DNA of 8,846 bases, taken from positions 1 through 8,846 of the forward strand of contig JALFHA010000261.1 of NCBI GenBank assembly GCA_022776785.1, read 5' to 3'. Below the pieces are notes generated by a model. It was given only the letters and a program-made list of their open reading frames with translations. It was not told where the DNA came from and did no database searches. Position numbers and translations under genes: made by a program. The DNA is from Clostridiales bacterium. Lineage in GTDB: Bacteria > Bacillota > Clostridia > Christensenellales > Aristaeellaceae. Each line of letters begins with the position of its first letter. Positions within the stretch are counted from its first letter, which is position 1. Below, in pieces: positions 1 to 6,727 of the stretch.

Positions 1-1
1 G

Positions 2-2857
2 GGCATGATCCTCATGAAGAACGAAAACGGCGCGCTGCCTCTGGCCAAGGGTGCGAAGGTCACCATGCTGGGCTACGCGGGCTACAACCCGAACGCCGGC
101 GCCAGTGCCAACGGCGGCGATGCCTCCGCAGGCGCAGCCATTGCGCAGGCGACGGTGATCTCCAGCCTGAACGACGCGGGCTTTGAGCTGAATCCTGCCG
201 TGAGCGAGACCTACGCTGACGTCGTTGCGCAGACCGGCGCTGCCTCCGACGCGGACATGAAGGCCGCCTACGCTGCCGTCGGTTCGTACTGGACAGATTC
301 CTTCGCCGAGTACGGCGATGCCGCGCTGGTCGTGCTGCGCTCCGGCTCGGAGGGCCTGACCCACCGCCTGCAGTTCGACGCGACGCAGATGGCGCTCGTC
401 GATTACGCTGCTGAGCACTTCGAGAAGGTCATCGTCCTGATCAACAACGTCTCCGTCATGGAGATGAAGGCCCTTCAGGACAACGACAAGATCGACGCCA
501 TCCTCAACATCGGCGAGGGCGGCGACAACGGCTTCGCCGCCGTGGGCCGTCTGCTCTGCGGCGAGGTGAGCCCCTCTGGCCGCACGGTGGATACCTGGGC
601 CGTTGACCTCACGAAGAGCCCCTCCTACGCCAACTTCAACGTGATGACCGATGTCAACGCGCACTCCGTGGACGGCGCGGGCACCGCGACGGGTTACACC
701 CAGTTTGTCGTGGACGGCCAGCCGGTGAACACCTGGGAGGTCGGCTATGAAGAGGGCATCTACGTGGGCTACCGCTACTATGAGACGCGCGCCTACGAGG
801 AGGCCAAGGCTGGCAACGAGGGCTGGTGGGCCGAGAACGTGGTCTATCCCTTCGGCTACGGCCTGAGCTACACCACCTTTGACTGGGAGGTGACCCCGGC
901 CACGGCGGCGGGCTCCACCATCACCAAGGCGGACACGCTGGTATTTGACGTCAAGGTGACGAATACCGGCGCTGTCGCGGGCAAGGATGTCGTGCAGCTT
1001 TACTACACCGCGCCCTACGGCGTGGAGGCCACCGGCAACGAGACCGTGATTGAGAAGGCGCACGTCGTGCTGACCGACTTCGCCAAGACCGACGTCCTCC
1101 AGCCCGGCGAGAGCCAGACCGTGCAGGTTGCCGTCGATGTGAAGGACATGGCCTCCTACGACAACGTGACGGACAAGACCTATGTGCTGGACGCCGGCAC
1201 CTATGGCCTGAAGATCGCCCAGAACGCGCACTTCGGCATGGGCGCGAACGACACTGAGATCACCTACACTGTCGCGGAGAAGGCCCTGTGCAATGAGTCC
1301 GTCGGCGGCGCTGAGGTCACCAACGTGCTCGACGATGTGACGGACGGCTTTGCTGCCGAGGGCTATACCCAGCTGTCCCGTGCGGACTTCGAGGGCACGA
1401 TGCCTGACGCCTACACGCCGACCAAGGAGATCTCTGCCGAGGAGTATGCCTCCTACGCCTACGACAACGACGCCTTCAACGCCTACTATGACGCGGAGGC
1501 CATCGGCACCGTGACGGTGGCGGACGCGGCGGACCGCACCGGCGACACCTATTCCATCGTCCTCTCCGACCTGATTGGCGCTCCGGCGGATGATCCGCGC
1601 TACGACGAGCTGGCCGATCAGCTGACTCTCGACGAGATGATCGAGCTGGTCAACTACGGCGGCTTCAACAGCCGTGCGGTGGACTACATCGGCAAGCCGT
1701 TCTCTCGTGATACCGACGGCCCGAAGGGCTGGACCGGCAACTTCACCGACACCAACGACCGCTTCAACTACTTCGCCTCCGAGCCCATGGTGGCCGGCAC
1801 CTTCAACAAGGCGCTGCTCTACGAGATGGGCCAGGTCATCGGTGATCAGGGCCTGTGGGGCAACAGCACTATCGCCTCCGGCACTGTGTACAGCTACACC
1901 GGCTGGTATGGCCCGGGCATGAACCTCCATCGCTCTCCGTTTGACAGCCGCGCCACGGAGTATTACTCCGAGGATCCGGCGCTGACCGGCATCATGGCGG
2001 CGAACCTGTCCCAGGGCGCGCTGTCCAAGGGCTGCTATGTGACGCTCAAGCACTTCGCCTTCCACAATGACGGCGGCGGATCGAGCACCTATCGCATGGG
2101 CCCTGTGGGCCCGGGCACCGGCAGCGATGGCTTGGCCGCGTGGATGACCGAGCAGACCGCGCGTGAAATCTACCTCAAGGGCTACCAGATTGCCGTGGAG
2201 GACGGCGGCGCCAACTTCATGATGGGCTCCTTCACCCGCATCGGCAAGACCTGGTGCGGCGGCAGCTACGCCATCAACCAGCAGATCACCCGCGATGAGT
2301 GGGGCTTTGACGGCGCGATTGTCACCGACATCACCATCTACAATTCCTGCAATGCCTATCAGTTGATTAAGGCAAGCTCGGATATGATGCTCGACGCGTC
2401 CGTATATGGTTTGAATTTTGGCACCTTCCTTGACAAGGACACCATCCTCGCCATGGACGACGCGGACCGCAACATCACCCTCTACTGCCTTAAGAACACG
2501 GCCAAGCACATCCTCTACATGGTGGCTAACTCCAACGCCATGCAGATCCCGGCTGGCGCGAAGGTCATCTACACCGGCACGACGGTGGTCGATGACGAGG
2601 ATGTCGCCATCAAGCTGGAGAACGCCAAGGCGGGCGAGGCCTACACCTCCGTGGCGCTTGACAGCGCGAAGCTGAATACCTACTATGCGTATTCTGACAT
2701 CAGCTACACCGTGGATGGACTGCCCGAGGGCCTGACCTTCGAGGGCGGCGTCATCACCGGCACGCCTGCCGCGGCTGGCGAGTACACCGTCACCGTGACC
2801 GCTGAGGCCGAGGGCTATGCGCCCGCCTCCGTGGCGTACCCGCTGGTTGTCGAGTAA
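2..2857 (+). CDS. GH3 family beta-glucosidase-like protein, permuted domain order, 5' partial, C-terminal Ig-like domain (GH3-A)
   Basis: This is a glycoside hydrolase family 3 protein, probably secreted or surface-bound, acting on beta-linked glucosides or related sugars. The left window edge cuts it: the first in-frame residues (G-M-I-L-M-K-N-E-N) align with EGITLLKNEN at residue 81 of GH3-B, so about 80 residues are missing and the ATG at 5 is internal. Counting from that ATG, the GH3 C-terminal-type domain comes first (about 1-295, with the FGYGLSYTTF motif), then a fibronectin-III-like domain (about 310-415), a linker, and the TIM-barrel domain (about 540-845). The last 98 residues (from 853) resemble a He_PIG putative Ig domain (GLPEGLTF...ITGTPAAAGEYTVTV). 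Conserved residues visible are D571 (DGP), R643, K682-H683 and the predicted nucleophile D775 (IVTD). Several signatures are changed: SRATE for GRNWE and ASSD for AGGD. No LPXTG, SLH or C-terminal membrane helix is seen. Family assignment is firm; substrate is not known. Confidence 0.9.
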   Translation, partial: GMILMKNENGALPLAKGAKVTMLGYAGYNPNAGASANGGDASAGAAIAQATVISSLNDAGFELNPAVSETYADVVAQTGAASDADMKAAYAAVGSYWTDSFAEYGDAALVVLRSGSEGLTHRLQFDATQMALVDYAAEHFEKVIVLINNVSVMEMKALQDNDKIDAILNIGEGGDNGFAAVGRLLCGEVSPSGRTVDTWAVDLTKSPSYANFNVMTDVNAHSVDGAGTATGYTQFVVDGQPVNTWEVGYEEGIYVGYRYYETRAYEEAKAGNEGWWAENVVYPFGYGLSYTTFDWEVTPATAAGSTITKADTLVFDVKVTNTGAVAGKDVVQLYYTAPYGVEATGNETVIEKAHVVLTDFAKTDVLQPGESQTVQVAVDVKDMASYDNVTDKTYVLDAGTYGLKIAQNAHFGMGANDTEITYTVAEKALCNESVGGAEVTNVLDDVTDGFAAEGYTQLSRADFEGTMPDAYTPTKEISAEEYASYAYDNDAFNAYYDAEAIGTVTVADAADRTGDTYSIVLSDLIGAPADDPRYDELADQLTLDEMIELVNYGGFNSRAVDYIGKPFSRDTDGPKGWTGNFTDTNDRFNYFASEPMVAGTFNKALLYEMGQVIGDQGLWGNSTIASGTVYSYTGWYGPGMNLHRSPFDSRATEYYSEDPALTGIMAANLSQGALSKGCYVTLKHFAFHNDGGGSSTYRMGPVGPGTGSDGLAAWMTEQTAREIYLKGYQIAVEDGGANFMMGSFTRIGKTWCGGSYAINQQITRDEWGFDGAIVTDITIYNSCNAYQLIKASSDMMLDASVYGLNFGTFLDKDTILAMDDADRNITLYCLKNTAKHILYMVANSNAMQIPAGAKVIYTGTTVVDDEDVAIKLENAKAGEAYTSVALDSAKLNTYYAYSDISYTVDGLPEGLTFEGGVITGTPAAAGEYTVTVTAEAEGYAPASVAYPLVVE
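2561..2854 (+). other. C-terminal putative Ig (He_PIG-like) domain of GH3-A
   Basis: These codons encode about 98 residues that follow the TIM barrel and have no counterpart in GH3-B. The stretch GLPEGLTFEGG, then ITGTP, then AGEYTVTVTA is the usual signature of the putative Ig (He_PIG) fold found in cell-surface and secreted proteins, where it acts as a spacer or adhesion module. It replaces the C-terminal membrane helix of the paralogue. That it holds the enzyme at the surface or binds sugar is inference. Confidence 0.65.
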
Positions 2858-2867
2858 CAAATTTTCA

Positions 2868-2895
2868 CCTCCACGCCGGGAAACCGGCGTGGAGG
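2868..2895 (+). other. Perfect 12-bp hairpin with GAAA tetraloop between GH3-A and the CBM gene
   Basis: CCTCCACGCCGG (2868-2879) and CCGGCGTGGAGG (2884-2895) are exact reverse complements around the loop GAAA, a GNRA tetraloop. It starts 10 bases after the GH3-A stop codon. Neither strand has a U-run right after the stem (plus: CATCCTGC; minus: TGAAAATTTG), so it is not a standard intrinsic terminator. It may be an mRNA processing or stability element that uncouples expression of the two genes. The 3' arm contains GGAGG (2891-2895), a possible ribosome binding site held in the stem. Confidence 0.75.
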
Positions 2896-2910
2896 CATCC
2901 TGCTATGAAA

Positions 2911-2916
2911 GGGAGG
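2911..2916 (+). promoter_or_regulatory. Ribosome binding site GGGAGG for the CBM-like gene
   Basis: GGGAGG lies 9 bases before the ATG at 2926 and decides that start. An in-frame ATG at 2905 has its own GGAGG at 2891-2895, also 9 bases upstream but inside the hairpin stem, so it should be less accessible. Confidence 0.7.
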
Positions 2917-2925
2917 AATACCTGT

Positions 2926-3510
2926 ATGAAGAAGTTTCTTGTGCTGACGCTGGCGCTGTGCCTGCTTGTGCCCGCTCTGGCCCTCGCCGAGGCGGCTGGC
3001 ACGGAGTATGTCTTTGAGGCGGAATACACCTATCTGGAGGGGCTGGAGGGCCTCGGCGTTTCCGGTTCCCCGACGGGCATCGGCCTGGCCTCCGAGTCCT
3101 CTCAGGCGAGCAACGAGTTCTACGTCGGCAATCTGGGCGTGAACAGCCCCATCACCTTCAAGATCACCTCCGATCAGGACGCGACCGTCACCATGAAGAT
3201 TCGCGTCGGCACCAACGTGCTGGGCGCCCAGAAGTGGAACCCCACGGCCTTTGTCATCACCGTCAACGGCACGCCGGTGGAGTATGAGGAGTTTGAGACG
3301 GCCCCGGGCGACGATCTCTCCGATCAGCAGAACTTCAAGTACAAGACGATCGGCGACATCCAGCTGACCGCGGGCGAGAATGAGATCGTGTTCGTTGCGG
3401 GCGACAACACCTACCGCAGCAACCTGCCCTCCGCGCCCTCGATCGACTGCATCAAGCTCATCACCACCGCCACCCTGACGATGGAAGAGTATCCGGAGAA
3501 CATCGAGTAA
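2926..3510 (+). CDS. Small secreted CBM6/CBM35-like carbohydrate-binding protein
   Basis: This 194-residue protein appears to be a stand-alone extracytoplasmic sugar-binding module. Residues 1-21 form a classical signal peptide (MKKFLVLTLALCLLVPALALA) with an ALA cleavage site before EA. C12 does not fit a lipobox because Leu precedes it. The rest fits one CBM6/CBM35-like beta-sandwich: an opening YVFEAEYTYLEG strand (the EAE is typical of the calcium-binding start of these folds), a middle ITFKI...TVTMKIRVG region, ITVNGTPV, then IQLTAGENEIVFVAGD and a closing SIDCIKL. No catalytic domain, membrane helix or wall anchor is present. I chose the ATG at 2926 because it gives the cleanest signal peptide and a well-spaced ribosome binding site; starting at 2905 would add seven residues. 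Its place between two GH3 genes suggests it captures or presents their substrate, which is inference. The fold call rests on motif pattern only. Confidence 0.68.
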   Translation: MKKFLVLTLALCLLVPALALAEAAGTEYVFEAEYTYLEGLEGLGVSGSPTGIGLASESSQASNEFYVGNLGVNSPITFKITSDQDATVTMKIRVGTNVLGAQKWNPTAFVITVNGTPVEYEEFETAPGDDLSDQQNFKYKTIGDIQLTAGENEIVFVAGDNTYRSNLPSAPSIDCIKLITTATLTMEEYPENIE

Positions 3511-3517
3511 GCAGCAC

Positions 3518-3572
3518 GGGCACCGTGGGGGAATGGGCGATTGCGCGCAGAGATGCCCCACGGTGCCCTTTT
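3518..3572 (+). terminator. Likely intrinsic terminator after the CBM-like gene
   Basis: GGGCACCGTGGGG (3518-3530) and CCCCACGGTGCCC (3556-3568) form a perfect 13-bp stem, followed directly by TTTTGTCT. The stem begins 7 bases after the stop codon. The 25-base loop is longer than usual and can only form a weak 3-bp inner helix, so termination may be partial, allowing some read-through into GH3-B. Confidence 0.7.
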
Positions 3573-3593
3573 GTCTGAACATCAACTGAAGCG

Positions 3594-3598
3594 GGTGA
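3594..3598 (+). promoter_or_regulatory. Weak ribosome binding site GGTGA for GH3-B
   Basis: GGTGA matches the 3' half of the consensus GGAGGTGA and lies 7 bases before the ATG at 3606. It is weaker than the sites of the CBM, dapA and asd genes. An ATG at 3601 opens a two-codon frame (ATG AGA TGA) that overlaps the true start. No convincing -35/-10 pair is visible in 3573-3605. Confidence 0.45.
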
Positions 3599-3605
3599 CA
3601 ATGAG

Positions 3606-6560
3606 ATGAAGAAGAAAGCATCAAAGACAAGCACGGGCGTCAAGATATGGAGGATCACGGCCATCATTGTGCTGGTGCTGATCGTCGCGGTCAATGTCGT
3701 GCTGGCGAAGGTGCCCATCGCGGCCAACTCCCTGAACCTGCTGTTCGGCGGTGAGCGGGCCATCGTGCTGGAGCGCCAGAACAACCTGACCAAGGAGCAG
3801 GCGCTCAAGGCCGCGGAGGATTTTGTCATTGAGGTGGAAAAGGAAGGCATCACGCTGCTGAAGAACGAGAATGCCGCCCTTCCGCTCACAGACAAGCCAC
3901 GGGTGAGCGTTTTCGGCAAGAACAGCGTGGATCTGGTGTATTCCGGCTCCGGCTCTGCGGGCAACGCGTCATCCTCCGTCAAGACCCTCTATGAGAGCAT
4001 GGAGGCCGCGGGCATCGCCTGCAACCCCGTACTCAAGAGCTTCTACGAGAATGCAAGCCAGTCGGGCGAGGGCCGCCCGGACAATCCGGCGATGACCTCC
4101 GGCCAGCGGCTTGCGGGCTTCGCCACCGGCGAAACGCCCATGGCCTCCTATACGAGCGCTGTGACGGACAGCTACGCCGATTACAGCGATGCGGCGGTTG
4201 TCGTCATCTCCCGAATCGGCGGCGAGGGCTTTGATCTGCCGCGTTCCATGGCGACGGACTTCACCCTGTCCGCCCCTGTGGCGGGCGCGTCCTCCGCTGA
4301 CAGCCACTATCTGCGGCTGGACGCCAACGAGCAGGCGCTGCTCGAGCACGTGAAGGCGAACTTTGACCGCGTGATCGTGGTGCTCAACATCGGCTCCACC
4401 ATGGAGATCGACGCGCTCAAGCAGGATGACGGCATCGACTCCATCCTGTGGATGGGCTTCCCGGGCTCCACGGGCGTGATGGCGCTGGGCCCGATCCTGA
4501 CGGGCGAGGTTTCGCCCTCCGGCCATACGGTGGATACGTGGGCGGCGGACTTCACCAAGGATCCCACATGGTATAACACTGGCGTGTATGGCAGTGAATT
4601 CGGCAACCGCTATCTCTACGGCGGCGAAAAGACGGACTATGCCTTTGTCAACTACGAGGAGGGCATCTACGTCGGATACCGCTACTATGAGACGCGCGCC
4701 TATGAGGAAGCAAAGGCCGGCAACGAGGGCTGGTGGGCGGAAAACGTCACCTATCCCTTCGGCTACGGCCTGAGCTATACGACCTTTGACTGGGACGTCC
4801 AGTTTGCAAAGCCGGACGGCAGCGCCATCAAGGCGGACGACACGATTGACGTGACCGTCACCGTGAAGAACACCGGCAGCCGCGCGGGCAAGGACGTGGT
4901 GCAGCTGTACTACAGCGCGCCGTATGACTACGAGGGGAGCGCCATTGAAAAGGCGTATGTTGTGCTTGGCGACTTCGTGAAGACGGAGCTGCTCGAGCCC
5001 GGGCAGAGCCAGAAGGTCACGCTCAGCCTCAAGGTTAGCGACATGAAGTCCTACGACTATGCGGATGCCAACGAAAACGGCTTCGCGGGTTATGAGCTGG
5101 ATGCGGGCGACTATCAGCTTTTCGTGTCCAGCGACGCGCATACGCACAGGGCGTCGGCTGTGTACAATCTGGCGGAGCCGGTGCAGCTGCGCACGCAGCT
5201 CAATGCGCAGGGCGAGGAGGTCGAGGTGGAGAACCGCTTCGACGACGTGAGCGCCGGCATTTATGGCGACAACACCTATGCCTCGTTTGTCTCCCGTAGG
5301 GATTTCGAGGGTACGCTGCCCAAGGGCTATCTGGCGGATGAACGGCGCACCCTGACGGACGCGCTCAACACCGCGCTGGACGAGTCCAAGAAGCGCAAGT
5401 ACACCGCCTCCGACGAGGGCAAGCCCTGGGCCGTGGAGGGCGCCGCTCCGGATGTGACGGCGGTGAACAACGGCATCTCCCTGCGCTCCATGCTGGAGGA
5501 TGAGAAGGGCAACTACGTCGGCTATGCGTCCTATGACGATCCGCGCTGGGAGCAGCTTCTCGATCAGATCACGCTTGACGAGATGAAGGGGCTGGTGGGC
5601 TTCGGCGCCTTCCGCACCAACGCCATTGCCGGTGTGGACGGCGTGGTGGACAAGCCCATGACCATCGATGCGGACGGCCCCTCCGGCTTTACCAGCTTCA
5701 TCGCCGAAACCGACGTGTACGGCACATGCCTGTATCAGGCGGAGGCCGTCATGGGCGCCACGTGGAATGTGGAGCTGGCCCGGCAGATGGGCGAGGTCGT
5801 CGGCGACGAGGGTGAAGTCGGAAACGAGAAGACGGGAGTTCCCTACTCGGGCTGGTATGCGCCTGCGGTCAACATCCATCGCTCGCCCTTCGCGGGACGC
5901 AACTGGGAGTATTATTCCGAGGATGGTCTGCTGTCGGGCAAGTTCGCCGCGAGCGTCGTGCAGGGCGCGCAGAGCAAGGGTCTGTACTGCTATGTGAAGC
6001 ACTTTGCCGTCAACGATCAGGAGACCGACCGCGAATACAACGGCATCCTGGTGTGGGCCAACGAGCAGGCCATGCGCGAGATCTACCTCAAGCCCTTTGA
6101 AATGGCCGTGAAGAATGGCGGCGCAAAGGGCATGATGTCCTCCTTCAACCGCCTCGGCATGACGTGGGCGGGCGGCAGCTATCCGCTGCTGACCTCCGTG
6201 CTGCGGGACGAATGGGGCTTTGAGGGCATGGTGATCACGGACTACAGCCTGAACACCTACACCCATGTGGACGAGATGATCCGCGCCGGCGGCGACCTGT
6301 TCCTGACGCAGGACACCAAGAAGTTCTACAAGGACGACGACGCGACGCAGATTGCACTGCTGCGCCAGGCGACCAAGAACATCCTGTACACCGTGGTGAA
6401 CAGCAATGCGATGAACACTGAGATCGTCGGCTATGAGCCGCCGGTGTGGCAGATGGTCTGGAGATATGTTCAGATTGGTCTGATCGCGGCGCTCGTGCTG
6501 TGGGGCGTACTGGTTCATGTTGCGGCGGCGAAGAAGAAAAAGAAGGCCGCTGCGAAATAA
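3606..6560 (+). CDS. Membrane-anchored GH3 family beta-glucosidase-like protein, permuted domain order, helices at both ends (GH3-B)
   Basis: This complete 984-residue GH3 hydrolase probably cleaves beta-glucosidic or similar bonds outside the membrane. A Lys-rich start (MKKKASK) precedes a membrane helix at about 17-34, and a second helix at about 957-975 is followed by KKKKKAAAK, so both ends should be cytoplasmic and the enzyme body external. Domain order is permuted, as in Ruminococcus/Butyrivibrio-type GH3 enzymes: the C-terminal-type domain first (about 75-400, from EGITLLKNEN to FGYGLSYTTF), a fibronectin-III-like domain (about 413-512), a charged linker, then the TIM barrel (about 640-945). 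Family residues are intact: D690 (DADGPSGF), R759 and GRNWE at 764-768, K798-H799 followed by NDQE, and the predicted nucleophile D879 (VITDY), then AGGD. The acid/base residue cannot be assigned by eye. It is a diverged paralogue of GH3-A. A terminator candidate precedes it, so it may have its own promoter, though none was recognised. Confidence 0.93.
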   Translation: MKKKASKTSTGVKIWRITAIIVLVLIVAVNVVLAKVPIAANSLNLLFGGERAIVLERQNNLTKEQALKAAEDFVIEVEKEGITLLKNENAALPLTDKPRVSVFGKNSVDLVYSGSGSAGNASSSVKTLYESMEAAGIACNPVLKSFYENASQSGEGRPDNPAMTSGQRLAGFATGETPMASYTSAVTDSYADYSDAAVVVISRIGGEGFDLPRSMATDFTLSAPVAGASSADSHYLRLDANEQALLEHVKANFDRVIVVLNIGSTMEIDALKQDDGIDSILWMGFPGSTGVMALGPILTGEVSPSGHTVDTWAADFTKDPTWYNTGVYGSEFGNRYLYGGEKTDYAFVNYEEGIYVGYRYYETRAYEEAKAGNEGWWAENVTYPFGYGLSYTTFDWDVQFAKPDGSAIKADDTIDVTVTVKNTGSRAGKDVVQLYYSAPYDYEGSAIEKAYVVLGDFVKTELLEPGQSQKVTLSLKVSDMKSYDYADANENGFAGYELDAGDYQLFVSSDAHTHRASAVYNLAEPVQLRTQLNAQGEEVEVENRFDDVSAGIYGDNTYASFVSRRDFEGTLPKGYLADERRTLTDALNTALDESKKRKYTASDEGKPWAVEGAAPDVTAVNNGISLRSMLEDEKGNYVGYASYDDPRWEQLLDQITLDEMKGLVGFGAFRTNAIAGVDGVVDKPMTIDADGPSGFTSFIAETDVYGTCLYQAEAVMGATWNVELARQMGEVVGDEGEVGNEKTGVPYSGWYAPAVNIHRSPFAGRNWEYYSEDGLLSGKFAASVVQGAQSKGLYCYVKHFAVNDQETDREYNGILVWANEQAMREIYLKPFEMAVKNGGAKGMMSSFNRLGMTWAGGSYPLLTSVLRDEWGFEGMVITDYSLNTYTHVDEMIRAGGDLFLTQDTKKFYKDDDATQIALLRQATKNILYTVVNSNAMNTEIVGYEPPVWQMVWRYVQIGLIAALVLWGVLVHVAAAKKKKKAAAK

Positions 6561-6571
6561 GCACGGGCCTG

Positions 6572-6607
6572 CCGGACAGCCGGAAGCATCAGGAGCCGGG
6601 CTGTCGG
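6572..6607 (+). other. Imperfect hairpin just after GH3-B
   Basis: CCGGACAGCCGG (6572-6583) pairs with CCGGGCTGTCGG (6596-6607) if one G is bulged on each side (6575 and 6598), giving about 11 pairs around a 12-base loop. It lies 12 bases after the stop codon. The bases after it (GTTGCGCCG) are not U-rich, so it is at best a 3'-end protecting structure or an aid to the terminator that follows. Confidence 0.35.
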
Positions 6608-6630
6608 GTTGCGCCGAAAAACAAAGATGA

Positions 6631-6668
6631 CAAAGGATGCGAGAGGGCTTGCCAGCTCGCATCCTTTG
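6631..6668. terminator. Bidirectional terminator candidate between GH3-B and dapA
   Basis: CAAAGGATGCGAG (6631-6643) and CTCGCATCCTTTG (6656-6668) form a perfect 13-bp stem around a 12-base loop. Read on the minus strand, the stem is followed by TCATCTTTGTTTTT, a good U-rich tail for dapA termination. Read on the plus strand, the only T-run (TTT) is in the stem and is followed by GCTGTCG, so it should be weaker for GH3-B. Its place between convergent genes fits a shared terminator. The rest of 6561-6727 holds no gene I can support. Confidence 0.7.
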
Positions 6669-6727
6669 CTGTCGTGGAGGCGCGGGAGCGTTCTTTCAAG
6701 GCCGAAACGGATGCGGACGCTGATGGA

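Noticed and set aside
2959..2961. Possible lipoprotein cysteine (C12) in the CBM-like signal peptide
   Set aside because: The residue before the cysteine is Leu, not Gly, Ala or Ser, and the cysteine sits mid-helix; the ALA site after residue 21 fits better.
2815..3630. A 271-codon minus-strand open frame opposite the CBM-like gene
   Set aside because: It covers the hairpin and terminator as well as the plus-strand gene, has no recognisable domain or well-placed ribosome binding site, and reads as an antisense shadow.
3969..6662. An 897-codon open frame on the minus strand opposite GH3-B
   Set aside because: Its protein is rich in Arg, His, Ala and Val with no family motif, it lies wholly opposite a gene with clear GH3 motifs, and it would run through the convergent terminator. 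In GC-rich coding DNA such long antisense frames are a by-product of codon bias.
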